The notes below the pieces were generated by a model. The model was not told the DNA's origin. It saw only the letters and a program-made list of their open reading frames with translations, and searched no databases. From the NCBI GenBank assembly GCA_022315425.1, contig JAIUPT010000042.1:992001-1056000 (forward strand): a stretch of DNA of 64,000 nt. The letters are read 5' to 3'. The position numbers were made by a program, and so were the translations under genes. Origin of the DNA: Pseudevernia furfuracea (Eukaryota; Ascomycota; Lecanoromycetes; Lecanorales; Parmeliaceae). Each line of letters begins with the position of its first letter. The first letter of the stretch is position 1. Below, one piece after another: positions 12,275 to 24,555 of this stretch.

Positions 12275-15200
12275 TCAAGCGTGGCCTAGATCACCAGGAC
12301 TTAAGTCACTGGCTCCTACTGATTCAGAGACTTTGCTCAACTCCATGCTTTTGATCGACCAGCCCGCTTCCTCTTTGACCCAATCCTTCTTCTCGCCCAA
12401 GACTACGATCTTAGCATCTTTCATACCTTCTACTAGGTACCGCTGAGCGACCTCACGTATATCTTCTTTTTTGACATCCAGCAGCTGCTCGCGCTTAATC
12501 TGCTCCATGGCCTCATCCACACCACTAAGGAACCTGGTCATGCCCTCCTGGCTTACGCTTTCGGGGGCGTCGACGCCTTGAAAGACGCTCAACTTCGCTT
12601 CCTCGAGGTTCTGCTCTGTCCACTCTTTGTCTCGAGCCCACCGACCTGCGTCTCGCATAATCTTCAAAGTGTTCTGTGGATTGGGATCTCGATAACTGTA
12701 GTAGCCAAACAAGCCACTCAGACCTCGGGAGTAAGCCCCACCGCCATAAGCACCGCCCTTCTCGCGGATCTCGTGATGCAGATGCTTGTGAGTGAGGAGT
12801 TGAGAGAGAATCTGCAACGGCCCACTAAAAGCGTGAGTGTAGGATACGGTAGGAATGGCGAGGGCCGAGTAGTAGACTTGATATGGTAAAGGGAAGAAGG
12901 TCATCGGTCTAAAAGTGTCAACGGGTATAGATGTTTCATCTTTGGGAATGCTGGTAGACTGAGGGAATTCCGAGAGGAATTTGTGTAATGCTGCTTCATT
13001 AGAAGAGACAGATTCTTGTCCGCACGTCAGTGCGGCTCGGAAGTTTGACGAGTCGGAAATAGCGAAATGTTGAATAGCCTTCAACTTGGCAATGACATTG
13101 TCCAGACCCTCGACGGGAGATTTGTTCGCTAGGTCTCCGGTGTGTTGGATCTGTGTCAGACCTGCAGTGTGTTCGTTCAGTAGACCATGCCGGGAGAGCC
13201 CTGCTTCCGCATATCTACGAGCATACGAATGCCCGGAGCCTGAGACAGCATCCAACGCACCATTCGCGTCAGCTTGAAGTAGCTGCCTGATTTTGCTTTC
13301 GGCTTCCGGACCATCAAAGTTCGTCTCTTGGAGAATAGTCCGGAGCAACTCGTACATGGCAGGCACATTACTGTCCAGGGCGAATCCAGAGAGAGAGAGC
13401 CCTTCCACCGATTCCCTCATATCTGTCGGCGAAGGTGAGGCGTGGTAAGACGTACTGATCCCGCCAGTCTTCAGTTTGATGAGGTCTTCAAGCTGCTCCA
13501 TGGTCTTGTCTTTTGTACCGAGCCGCATGATAGAATCATTGAAAAGCGGAATGAGCATGCGTAGCTCTGACGGGAGGCCAGCAAACGTGCTGATCGCCCG
13601 AAAATAGGTCAGTCCGTTGGTGCTGGCTTCTCGCCACTGGATCTTGACATCCCCTAGGATTGAGTCTCGAATCGGCTTCTTCTCCATTCGACGTGGGATA
13701 TCCTTAACATGGACACTGGGCAGACAGCTCACATCTTGATCACTTGCTTTCTCTTGAACCTCAAGTAGCTCGAGCTCGCGTGCTGTAAGCTGCTTTTGAG
13801 CTTCAGACTCTCCACCTGCCTGCCTAGTCACCTCGGAAAGTTTTGACGTCAAGCGCGTAGCTTCCTCAACGGCCAATTCTTCGCCGTAGGTTTCTGAAGG
13901 CTCCATGGTGAAAGTCAATGTACGATCATTGAGAAGGTACCTTTCGAGTAAGTTCTCCAGGTAAGCCTCCTTGGAAAATCGTTGCTTGAATGCTGTCACA
14001 ATATCATCCCACGCTAGGGCGTCGAATGGATCGACCCCATTGAACCAGCCTGGCTGTACTCGTTGCATGAGACCCATGCCAAAGCTGGCTGTTTTGTGCT
14101 TCAGAGCCAGCTCGAGCTGGTGCAAATAGCCGTCCACTTTGGCCTTATCGAAGCGCTTCTGATGGACTTCACGCAGCTTAGTTTGAATAGCCTTTTTGAC
14201 CTTCGGAAGATCTGCCTCTCCTACACCGTTGAGGCCAATCGAGAAGATTCCTATCTTGCCAGCGCTATCGTAGCCGGTGTTTGGGCTCCAATCTGGGCCT
14301 AGCCCAGTTTCTATAAGAGCCTGGTATAGTGGGGAACCGTAGCCATCAAGGAGCAATGATGACATGATGCCTAGCGAGAATGTCTCCAGTATATCCGAAG
14401 TATCACCCATTAGCCAAGAAGTAGATGTCTTATATTGCATGTCTTTGTCGACCAACGGATCAGCAGGTCCCTTGACGGTGTGGTATAGAGGCCCGTTATC
14501 TAGACTCATCGGTGTCTTGATGGCTGTGTCTGCTTGTATCCTTTCAAATCGATCCAACTGCTGGCCCATTTTCTGAAGATGATCCGCAAGAGGCATATCG
14601 CCGTAAGTGAATATTTTAGCATTGCTTGGGTGATAATTCTTCGAATGGAAATCTTTCAGATTCTGGTAGGTGAGATCAGTCATCTTCTGGGGATCGCCGC
14701 CTGAATAGTTGATATCTGGGAAAATCCGATTTTGAAATTTGATGTAATACAGATAGCTTGCGTCTGAGATCATGCCCTTCATTTCATTATAAACCACGCC
14801 CTTGAAGACCAACTTGTCATCCGTGCCCCTTTCGGCATGACCACTCGCAATGGCTTTGGGATTCTCGGGCCCGATCCGCCAACCCTCCTGAGTAAAGTCG
14901 TTCTCTTTTAGTAAGGGATGAAAGGTCGCATCCAGATAGACAGACAATAAATTTTTGAAGTCCTGCTGGTTCGTAGTAGCGAAAGGATAAGACGTATGAT
15001 CCGAGGAGGTGAAGGCGTTCATGAAATTAGAGAGAGATCTGGGTAGCATCTTGAAGAAAGGATCGCGAACGGGATACCTATGCCAATATCAGCTCATCGC
15101 CTCGAAGTATGCTTGGGAGGACATACTTCTGACTTCCGCAGAGCGTGGTATGCTCAAGTATATGGGGAACACCTGTGTGATCTGGGGGGTTAGTCTTGAA

Positions 15201-15485
15201 TCCGATGGAGAAGACATTGTTCTTGTCGTCTCTAGCAACATGCAGATACTCCGCTCCAGTCTTCTCATGCTCGAGCTGGAAGGCTGTAAGCTGTAATTCA
15301 GGCACGTGCTTCTTGCGCTTGAGCATGAACCCATGCAGATTTTGTCCGAGCTCTGGAGACTGGCTAAGACTGGTCACTGATGCAAACCCACGTCGGCTCC
15401 TTGGCGGTGCAGGATAGGTGCATGGTTGCCATGGTGGATTCAAGCTCTGCTTCCACCTTACACACTTAGAAGACACGCGCAACAT
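12275..15485 (-). CDS. CYM1: mitochondrial presequence protease Cym1 (M16C metalloprotease)
   Basis: Exons 15485-15127 and 15077-12275, separated by a 49-base intron, give 1053 residues, normal for the PreP/Cym1 family. The start MLRVSSKCVRW at 15485 gives an Arg/Lys/Ser-rich mitochondrial presequence; the frame stays open to 15536 but the extra 17 residues do not look like a targeting start. The inverted zinc motif HILEH is at 108-112. The splice rebuilds the conserved CGSQKYPVRDPFF. Typical blocks follow: SYPFATTNQQDFKNL, FKGVVYNEMKG and the C-terminal GGAYGGGAYSRGLSG loop. The enzyme degrades cleaved presequence peptides in the mitochondrial matrix. Confidence 0.93.
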
Positions 15486-16096
15486 CTCAAGATCTGTTAC
15501 CAATCCAAAAGTGTCACAAGATCTGAGAGGCAACAATTTGGAGCTTACCTAGTATTCTTTCGGACTAGCGGCGGGTGACTTGAAGAACGACTCGAAACAG
15601 TTTATGACATGATCTATTCTTCCTATCCTAGATAGTCATACACTACATCATTGTACAGATAGGTATAGAGGTCTATTGCCCCTCGAGTATCCATATCTAC
15701 ATACTGGCTGTCGCTATACTCCACCCGTTTAAGAACCTCTAGGCCCTTGCCTCCTCCACGTAACCGACATTCTCGCCTCTGGCCTAAACTCTGACATTTA
15801 CAGAAAGGAAAGCATACTTGCAAGAAGTCAATCGCTATCCGTCTTCAAACCTGATACATAAAAGACTCTGGTACAAAAGTGAGCACTGAAGAACAGGCCA
15901 ACATCAAGCGCAGGGTACCAGGCAGATTGCCGAGACAGGGGCACAAAGAACAAGCAAAGACACCCGGGCGTCCGCATTATAGCTCATTTTGCCCAATACA
16001 AGCCAAATGACAGATGAGCGACAAATGTACCTGACGACCAGGTCAATCAGAAAGTGATCCTTTTGGACACATCCAATCTTCTCTATCAAGTCGACC
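15486..16096. other. intergenic, divergent promoter region
   Basis: About 600 bases between CYM1 and the taxilin gene, likely shared 5' flanks. Nothing else supported. Confidence 0.4.
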
Positions 16097-18200
16097 ATGG
16101 CGGGACATGCGTCTCAAGCCCCTACAGCTCCAGCGAGCTCACGCCCTTCTCCAGCCGCAAACAATCATCCATCGTCTGATTACATCAACGGCCATGGGAC
16201 TCTACCAGACGCACCGGCGCCAAATGCAGCTCCCGCAGCTTCGACCGGGAAGAAAGGCAAGAGCAAGAAAACAACGGATCCCAACGAAACAGGGAAACTA
16301 CTTGCGGCAAAGATAAACCAACTTGAGCTGGATGCTGCAGGAGAAAAGGATCAAGAGGCCGAGATTGGTGGGTACACTTTTACTCAAGAGTCAAAAGATA
16401 CTGTACTTGCTTCAATGAAAGAGCATGATCTACCACAAGACATGATTGCTGAGGTGGCGAGGGCCCTCGACGCGGGGCCTGAAGCCACACGGAGTGGACA
16501 AGGACTCCCAAGCCTCAAGACTATCGAGACGCTCGTGGCCAAATTCTCCCTCCATATCCCAAATCTCAATCTAGCCCGCGCACATGAGAACTTGTTTGCC
16601 AGACCTCTGCCCATGAATTCTATGGATCGACAGAAGCTGACAGAGATGCCTCTTGGCCTTATTGCCGATATAGAACGAGAAGTCAAAAAGGCAACCCGAG
16701 ACTTATCGAATCTCTTGACTGGCATGGAGACACCACTTTCCAGACTGGAAGAAGTGCAAAAGAGATACACGGGACTGCTGGCTGACATGAAGCGCATGGA
16801 ACGGGACAACACCAAGAATAAGAAGCGTGCCGACCTTCTGCAGAAAGAGAAGGACCAAGGGCGGTCGGAGCTCAGCAAGACCAACAGCATGAAAGAAAAG
16901 CTCGAGAAGCTGTGTCGGGAACTTCAGCGAGACAACAAGAAACTCAAGGTTAGTGCCAAGATACTCGCGCTCCTTTTGGTTTCAACTCTGTAATTAACAC
17001 ATCTTGAAGGACGAACAAAAAAAAATAGAAGACAGCGAGAGAAGGAGCCGAGACGAGCTCAGTGACCGAGCCAGCCACCTGTATTGGGTAATGGACGATA
17101 CTATGGAACAAGCAGAAAATCCAGAAGGACAAAAGATAAATGTCGAGCAGGATGAATTGTATGCACCTCAGCCTAACTTTGCCTTAATGGAATTGCCTCC
17201 TGTTATTTTAGATACTGACACCCAAATCTGCCTTAGGTTCCGGCAGAAGTTCAAATCATTCACCGAGCAGTATGAGCTTCGCGAGCTTCATTTTCATGCT
17301 CTGATGCGGACCAAAGAGTGCGAAGTCCAACTGAGCCTGGCCCGTGCCGAAGAGCAACGAAAACGCGCTGAGGATGAGACAAAAAAATCACGAACACTCA
17401 ACTCCCAAGTCTCCACCTTCTCTCAGACTGAGACTGAGCTAAGGAGTCAGTTGAACATATATGTTGAGAAATTTAAGCAGGCAGGTCTATCTTTGCCCAG
17501 TTTATTGGCCTCTATTTTCTCGTGTCTGCCTTTACTTTCCACTTCAGATTCTAAGATGCCGCCAGCAAACATGTCGGTGTTCCCAGACCATCATGCATCA
17601 TGATGGCGGCTGGCGGACAGATGGTCTTCCTTACTATAAATTTGCAGCCAAGCGCTCTTTGTTATCCTCTGTCTAACGTTTGCACCTTAGGTGGAGGAAA
17701 CACTCAACAACTCCAACGAGCTCTTCCTGACCTTCCGCAAGGAAATGGAGGAGATGTCCAAGAAGACCAAGCGTCTCGAGAAGGACAATTCCAACCTGGG
17801 TCGCAAACATGACCTCACCAATCGCAACATCCTCGAAATGGCGGAAGAACGCACCAAGAACCACAAGGAGATGGAAACCCTCCGTAAGAAGAACAACACT
17901 CTCGAGAGCGTGATTCGTCGTATGCAAGATCAAGGACGCGCACCAGCGGGCGCGGGAGCACTCGAAGGCGATGAGGAGGGCACCGAGAGTGACTATGAGG
18001 AGGACGACTACGATGAAGAGGAGGGCAGCGAGGAGGGTGAGTATGACGACGATACTGAGGAGGAGGCTCTGCAAGCGCAGGTTGGAGCTCTTCCTACTTT
18101 TGGACCCGTACCGCCACCGCCTTCGTCGCAGGCTCAAGTCAACGGCAAGGTCAATGGAGAGATCAATGGAGCCACTACCGCTAAGTCTATTGTTGTTTAA
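16097..18200 (+). CDS. taxilin-family coiled-coil protein
   Basis: Four exons: 16097-16948, 17010-17158, 17237-17480, 17691-18200 (584 residues). The N-terminus is Ala/Pro/Ser-rich. From about residue 180 the protein is almost entirely coiled coil with taxilin signatures: LEKLCRELQRDNKKLK, FRQKFKSFTEQYELRE, EAQ-like HFHALMRTKECEVQ, FSQTETELRSQLNIYVEKFKQ and VEETLNNSNELFLTFRKEME. Taxilins bind syntaxins and act in vesicle traffic. Intron 2 rebuilds the expected DELFRQKF. Intron 3 (17481-17690, 210 bases) can keep the family sequence KFKQVEE only with a GC donor after CAG; the nearby GT puts exon 4 out of frame. The C-terminus is acidic (EEDDYDEEEGSEEG). Confidence 0.85.
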
Positions 18201-18321
18201 GCTCCTTTATCATGGTGGGGTTCAGCCACTGAGCATGCTTACATAGCTGGCAGCCCGGATAGAGGTAAGTTCACAATGCAGACAGACCATTATCACAATC
18301 AGTCCAATTGCTATCCACATC

Positions 18322-19374
18322 TCATAATTTACTTTTCTCTACATATCCGCCACCCACTCTCAAGCGCTCAACTGCCTCCCTAACCATATCATCAACGATA
18401 TTCTTTGCAGGCTTGATGTCATTTATCGACGCTGCCACAACTCCCATCAAATACGGGAAATCCACATCTCTATCCTCCTCCATATCATGTTCCATCGGCA
18501 CCACCCCTTTCTCCACTAATTCCCTAACCACCTCCCCCCTCCCCTCCCAACCCTCTATATATTCATTCCTTCTCACCCTCAACGGCCTCCCGCTGACCAC
18601 CAATGTCCTAACCGTATCCCCCCACCCCGCACCCACCACTGCCTCTTTATGCCCCTGACTACAGCCCGCCTCGCCACTCGCCACAAACCTCGTTCCTACC
18701 CATACACCCACTGCCCCCATCATCAAAGCCGCAGCTAAACCCCTACCATCATGAATCCCGCCGGCCGCAACGACCATGCCCGCTTTCCCGCCCAACATAG
18801 GCGGATGGTACCGCTTCGCGATATCCACACAGGCGGGAACGAGTAAATTCGCACTGATATCCCCCGTATGTCCGCCCCCTTCGCCACCCTGCGCGCACAC
18901 GATGTCCACGCCGGCCCCGAACGCCTTCTCCGCATGCCTCGGATGCCCCACCATGTTCATCACCGTCACGCCCCCCCGGTGCAACCTCCGCACCACGCCC
19001 TCGGGCGGGACACCGACGGCCGAGACGAACAACCTCGCCCCTTCTTCGATGACCACGTCCACGAGTTCGTTCAGCAGCCCTTTGGTGTAGTCGTGGTTGG
19101 TTTTCCGGGCGGTGCCGCCGACGGCGGGGAGGGCGAGGTCGACGCCGAAGGGGAGGGAGGGGCGGGCGAGGAGGGATTTCAGCTCGTGGATCATGGCGCG
19201 GAGGCGGGGAGGGGTGTAGCCCAGGCCACCTATCACGCCGAGGCCGCCGCTGTTGGAGACGGCGGAGGCGAGGGGGGCGGTGGAGGTGTGGGCCATGCCG
19301 GCTAGGAGGATGGGATGGGTTATGGAGAGGGTGGTTGTCAGGGGGGTTGTGAGAGTGGGGGTTGGGGAGGACAT
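18322..19374 (-). CDS. nitronate monooxygenase (2-nitropropane dioxygenase-like)
   Basis: Single exon, 350 residues. FMN-binding TIM-barrel features are clear: PILLAGMAHTSTAPLASAVSNSGGLGVIGG at the start (quoted in part), the central QGGEGGGHTG phosphate/FMN loop, and VVAAGGIHDGRGLAAALMMGA with VGTRFVAS near the end. This family oxidises alkyl nitronates. The frame is open to 19476, but the ATG at 19374 (MSSPTPTLTTPLT) gives the family-like start; the upstream 34 residues look like translated leader. Third-position GC is high over this gene compared with its neighbours, which also creates long antisense frames. Confidence 0.88.
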   Translation of the reverse strand: MSSPTPTLTTPLTTTLSITHPILLAGMAHTSTAPLASAVSNSGGLGVIGGLGYTPPRLRAMIHELKSLLARPSLPFGVDLALPAVGGTARKTNHDYTKGLLNELVDVVIEEGARLFVSAVGVPPEGVVRRLHRGGVTVMNMVGHPRHAEKAFGAGVDIVCAQGGEGGGHTGDISANLLVPACVDIAKRYHPPMLGGKAGMVVAAGGIHDGRGLAAALMMGAVGVWVGTRFVASGEAGCSQGHKEAVVGAGWGDTVRTLVVSGRPLRVRRNEYIEGWEGRGEVVRELVEKGVVPMEHDMEEDRDVDFPYLMGVVAASINDIKPAKNIVDDMVREAVERLRVGGGYVEKSKL

Positions 19375-19659
19375 TTTGGGAAGGTGCTTTATGTATGTGC
19401 AGTGGAAGGAGGAAGGGAGGTGGACTGGAGAAGGCAGGCGGCTGTTTGTTGTTCGTGAATGAGCTGGAGAGCTCAATGCTGGTGGTGTTGCAGTGAGATC
19501 GTGAAACGTTCAAGTCGCGAAGCAAAAAAAGTGGGGAGCCGAGGTCCAACGCTACGTGGTCCAACACTTGGAAGAGAACATAAGGCAGCGCGAAAAAGTG
19601 AGAGAAGACAGTACAATCCCGACAATATAAATATAAATTTAAAGCCCCCGCAGTCTTCA

Positions 19660-21839
19660 TCATCGTACAAAACGCGCACTCAAACTCGCAAAAGCATCAG
19701 GACTATGCCGCCCATTCACGCTTTCCTGACTGACATGCCTTGCACCTCCTGGCTCCAGCCCATTCGTAGCATTTACATTGCCCGTAGCCGACTGGAATGG
19801 ATTTCTACTCCCTGATGAGAGTTGCACCGGCATGGTCACGCTCCGCTGTCCTTGCTTGGTGCTTGGAGGCAGATTCGCCATAGATGGTTCTGGTGATGGG
19901 GCAGCATTGGGGTCTTTCGGGAGAGGTGGCGGTGCGAGCTGAGGATAGTTATATAGGGCCAAAATACTTGTCTTGTCGATTCGTCCGGTTGGCTGAGGCT
20001 GGAGAGGTTGAGCCTGATATGGGTTAAACTGCTGTGGTTGCTGTGGTTGGGGCTGCGTAGAGTACTGTGAAGGGTCGGTCATCGCGTGCTGCGGCGCGTA
20101 AGGGTTGGAGACTTGCTGCTGCTGAAATTGTGGTTGTTGAACCTGCTGCTGCGGGAGGTTTTGCTGAAAAAATGAGTCTTGCTGGACCTGCGGGGAAAAG
20201 GGCCCTGGCGACTCGGTGGAGTACCCATTCATAAGTTGCTGAGGTATAGGAGATGGCTGATATTGCCGAAATGGATTATATGACTGCTGGGTTTCTGGTG
20301 CCTGAGGAGTTGATGCGTATGGATTCCTAGATTGCGGTAAGGCCTGCTGTGTCGTCTGATAGAATGGATTATAGCTCTGATTGGAAACGCCGTTTTGTTG
20401 TACATATGGATTAGATTGTACGTATTGCTGAGGCATCTGTGGTACTGGAGGCGTCATGGTCTGGAATCGTGTATCCTGCGCTGGTGGTGGTTGGCTCGGA
20501 TAGCCTCCTGTGGCATTGGGAAACAGTGGTTGCTGCTGCTGCGGAGAAATCTGCATGCCGGAAAATGCTCTTTCTAGAGGTAAATTTGCGGGCTGCTCGT
20601 CGGGAATACCGAACGGGTTGTATGATTGTGCTTGAGGCTGGTATGGATTTGAAGGACTAAAGCTCCTATTCGCTTGGGCTTGTGGTTGGTCCATGCTCGG
20701 ATATGATTGTTGTCCTTGCGACTCGGTGCTCATCGCAGATGTGGCACTATTGGCTGCAAATGATATGCCGTTCACGGCACCAGTATTCTGGGCGCTCGAT
20801 GGTAAAGAGGGCAAAGGCTGACTGACAGCAATGTTCCTGGCCTGATTTGGCGTCCTTGACCTCGACGTAGGCGCGCTGCCTTCTCCAAGTCTAACAAGGG
20901 TCTCAATCGCCCGCTCCAGATTCCCGTTCATGCCCTTCAATATGCTTGCATTCCGTTTTTCATCCCCAAAACCCATGTCTTGTAGCTGGGCCAGCTTCGC
21001 CTCCATCTCGCCTCCACCGCCTCCCACGCTTGCTCCAAATACCCTTGACTGTTTGTTGACCCGAATTGGTTCTGCACTGAAGCCATTGACCCCATCATGA
21101 GGTGAGCGAGGAGGAGACGTCGGCGCGTTTCTGGACAGAGGAAGCATAGAAGATGCGCTGCGTAGGCCAAAGCCAAATCGCTTGCCTGGCTTTGGTGGTA
21201 ATGGAGGTGGTTGGTCTTCTGAGCTGCGGGTGCTGCCCGTATCATTGCGGGTTGCTGGTCGTCGGGAATGGCCACCAGAGAACAGCTGTTGATCGTACTT
21301 TTGTTTTACAAATTTCTCCAGTACTGCGTCAACCTCATCGACGTCCAAGGGCATCGGTGGCTTCGTATTCTGGGGGTTGAAGGTTCGATTGGTACTGACA
21401 TTGCCATTGCGCTTCATGCTCTGTGACCACCGTCAATGTAGGGACACGATGCGCCTGACAATACTTACATCAACTTGATCGTTAGACCAGCTGTCCATGC
21501 TCAAAGATTTGACCTTGGAGATGTGGGTACCGAGCTTCCGATGGAGTGAGGCGCATCGCATGCATAGAAAAATACCCAACTAAAGTCCAGCGTCCCGTGT
21601 CAGCCATGCTTCCTCCGACCTGTTTCTGGTGTTCCTGTCCACTCACACTCCAACTGGCCCACCCTATTGAGGCTACAGTCAGCATGGGAAAAGCTGTGGC
21701 CTCTTCGCAGCAGGAAGGGCGTACCGGGATTCCTAGCTCCACAATCTGCACATCGGTCATTGCCTGGAACGGTCTTGATCAACTCTTGAAGAGCTCTCTC
21801 GTTGCGCGCCTGGTGACGCTTGCTCAATGCGGTGGTCAT
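19660..21839 (-). CDS. ArfGAP with UBA domain and Gln/Pro/NPF-rich tail (Gts1/Ucp3-like)
   Basis: Exons 21839-21725, 21663-21647 (a 17-base microexon), 21579-21469 and 21420-19660 give 667 residues. Splicing assembles the GAP zinc finger: C30-x2-C33, then C50-x2-C53 (CX2CX16CX2C), with the arginine finger at Arg58 in CASLHRKLG. A UBA domain follows at about 220-262 (LAQLQDMGF...NLERAIETLVRLG). The rest is Gln/Pro/Asn-rich with more than ten NPF/NPY-type motifs (YNPFG, SNPYQ), typical of proteins that meet EH-domain or clathrin adaptors. Related fungal proteins are yeast Gts1 and fission-yeast Ucp3. Role: GTP hydrolysis on Arf at Golgi or endocytic membranes. Confidence 0.88.
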
Positions 21840-22223
21840 ATTGTGACTATGTACGTCGTAGATGGTAGGATATTGGGCTTTCTGTGTACAAAATGCTCAG
21901 CGTCGGCCGTGTAGTATAATCCGCGCAATGGGCGGGAGAAAGGATGGAAGGAATGTGATTTACCAAATTTCTTAAATCAACCAGAAAAGGAGAATTTCGT
22001 TGGTGCGGCGTTGTACTGTATATAGTTCTGTAGATATGACGATCTTGGCCCCTGGAAACTTTAGAGTAGATCGCTGAAGAAGCAAATGCTGCATCGGTTG
22101 ATCTTTGTTCAAATATCACCATATAGGATAAATCAATCAAATCAAGTTCTACCTCGGTCCAGTGGGTCTTTTGGGTAGGATCTCCCTCCGTCCGCCCAGA
22201 TTACACCTTCACAGTAGCACAGT

Positions 22224-23364
22224 ATGGCGAAACCGAAGCTCGTCCTCTATCTTGATGTTGTCAGTCCATTCGCGTACCTTGCATTCCACATTTTGAACGT
22301 GAGTCCCATTTCTTCCAGAACATCGGGAGTGTTGCTTTCGGGCAAGCTCATTGTACTGTGCTTCATTGGATCTTCAGACGATAAGTCCGAATCATCAGTT
22401 ATTGCGATCCTCTGTCAATAATTCGAGGGTCCCAATGGCGATCCTCTGTCAATAATTCGAGGATCCCAATGACTGTTCGATGTGTGAACAAAATCATCAC
22501 ACGCAAGTGTTTGGCTCGATCTACTCTTATATACTGATTCTACTCTTCGGAAAAGACTTCTCCCGTATTCAAAGGATGCGATGTCACCTACGTCCCTGTG
22601 TTCTTGGGTGGGATCATGAAAGCAACGGGGAATAGGCCACCCCTTCAGATCAAAAGTGCGTTTCGCTCTTATGCTCTAGTTCCCTTTTAAATCTAAATGT
22701 TTCATAATAGACAAGGGTGAGTGGATTGGCAAAGAGCGGCTGCGCTGGGCCAAGTCATTCAATATACCCATGGCTGAGGGCGTGCCCCCTGGATTCCCTG
22801 CCAATACGATCAAGGTAAGAATTCAAAGAAACCCTGTCAAGCTCAAGCTCATCCTCCGGCAGGTCCAGAGGGTTTTGGCTGTTGTGGCGATGATGCATCC
22901 ACAGAAATTGGCAGACACCCATGCTGCTATCTATCATGCATCATTTGCGGAGCAGAAAGAAGTTCATACCCCGGAGAGTCTCATGCCCATTTTGGAAAAC
23001 ATATTTGGGGACGAGGGAACCAAAGAAATACTGATAAAGGTAGGCATTCAAGTGGTCCGAATACCTGTATCCAAGCTAATCTAACATCGTTGCAGTCGAC
23101 AAGTGACGAGGCCAAGAAATTTCTGACAGCCAAGACCGACGAAGCGCTTGCAGAAGGTTGCTTTGGATTGCCATGGTATGTTGGTGAGTATCTTCATTCC
23201 GGCAAAGTGTGGCAATAAGCTGATTAAAGAAAGCTACGAATGCGAAAGGGGAAAAGGAGTGCTATTGGGGATTTGATCATATTGCTCAAGTCGCAGATCA
23301 TTTGGGTCTCGAGAGGCCAAGACCCGATAGTGCCAGCGAAAGAGGTTGGCGAGCCATGTTGTAG
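22224..23364 (+). CDS. kappa-class glutathione S-transferase / DsbA-like oxidoreductase
   Basis: Six exons (22224-22298, 22556-22655, 22711-22814, 22863-23039, 23096-23183, 23234-23364) give 224 residues, the usual length for kappa GST / 2-hydroxychromene-2-carboxylate isomerase. The thioredoxin-fold start LYLDVVSPFAYLAF carries the catalytic Ser14 in place of Cys. Other family marks are PVFLGGIMKATGN, the NK-x-E-W-x2-KERLRWAKSFNIP stretch, and the C-terminal FGLPWYV...YWGFDHIAQVADHLGL. All frames close only when the introns are removed. Intron 1 (257 bases) is unusually long and contains a tandem 34-bp duplication. Confidence 0.88.
22404..22471. repeat. two tandem copies of a 34-bp unit inside an intron
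   Basis: Units 22404-22437 and 22438-22471 differ at one base. They begin GCGATCCTCTGTCAATAATT. They lie wholly in intron 1 of the GST-kappa gene and account for part of its extra length. Confidence 0.95.
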
Positions 23365-23529
23365 TTATGTACGAGAAGAGTATGCTTCGGGATTTTTCCG
23401 GTCATAAGGTAAATCTCGGGCCTATTAAAAGGACTCCTAGCCTCAAACTCGTCGAGGGGTGCTCGCACTCATGGTGTCTCTGACCGCTTCCTCGGATCCC
23501 TCAAACAGGCTTCAATCAAGCCCATGTTA

Positions 23530-23946
23530 TCATTTCCCCTCCTCCGTCATGCTTCTATTTTGATCACGGAGGAACTCGGAGATCTTCTCAGGATGGGCTT
23601 CATCCACAGCCGCATGGTGGCTCGTGTCTCCTTGTGCGCTTGTATCATTGGTCTGACCACTTTGTCCAGTTACAGACTGCTGTAGGTAACTTATACCTGT
23701 GAATTGGGCAATCATTAGCATGTAGGGAGACTGAGCCCAAAGACTCAACTACTTACCTTTTTCGAGATAGCTCTGGCCGTCCCCGCTGCCTTCTGTGCCT
23801 CCGCCAGCAACTGAGCTGAGCTTGTCACCTATGCCACCCAGGCCACCGGCAGAACTCTGCTCGCCGGCTTGCGGAGTCTGGCTTTTTGGATTGTTCATAG
23901 TGTAATCTGTCTTGGGTTTAAAGGCCTGGCTCTGTTGATTGTCCAT
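23530..23946 (-). CDS. small Gly/Ser/Gln-rich hydrophilic protein
   Basis: Exons 23946-23757 and 23696-23530 with a 60-base intron (GTAAGT donor, CACAG acceptor) give 118 residues. The protein is hydrophilic with GGLGGIGDKLSSVAGGG, a SYLEKG motif split over the splice, and a conserved-looking end HPEKISEFLRDQ. Similar small fungal proteins with a YLDKG / KISDFIR pattern are common, and some are stress-related, but no function is established to my knowledge. No membrane segment or signal peptide is visible. Confidence 0.7.
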
Positions 23947-24555
23947 GACTTGGGATGTCTGGGTTCTCAGATTTCGTAGAACAGATGCTTGTCGTAGAAC
24001 TGGAGGCTTGCTGCTGGGAGTGAGAGGCTTCAGACCGCGGAACAGGGCATATGCATTGGTGGGGAGTGTGAGCGTTGAACGGCTTCCTAATTCAGTCGCC
24101 GTCTTCTTTAGAAAAATCCCGTTTCATTGCAGATCTTATCACACCTTTTCTCAGCTGCGAGACGGTGTTGGTAGATAAGGTAAGTAGATGGTTTCTGACT
24201 ATAGCCCCACCGTGATGTACCTTAGTCCCCTGTTAAACCCGGGGTTTTCGGAACTCGGTTTAATTGTCTGTGATTGGCTCGGTGAACCTTCCCGACCAGT
24301 CTATAGTGTCATCACCACCGACAATAGTCGGCACAGCATCGCCTACTTGCATGACAGAGACACACTCCTTTCAAACGGGCAAAAGCTGCTGGTGAGTGGT
24401 GAGGTAGGCATGGACTCTCATCTTTTCATTCTGTCACAGACAGCGTTATGAAATTGTCTATATTCCGTGAAAAGAAGTAAGCGCTCTTCCTGAGCGAACA
24501 GAGCCTGCCCGACACTGGTCAGGCCAATTGTTCTTAGCTACGCAGTTGTCGAGCA

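Noticed and set aside
18868..19305. Plus-strand frame over the nitronate monooxygenase gene
   Set aside because: Antisense shadow with Gly/Ala/Val bias and no family features.
18749..19663. 304-residue minus-strand frame rich in His, Pro and Arg
   Set aside because: It is an out-of-frame shadow of the GC-rich nitronate monooxygenase gene.
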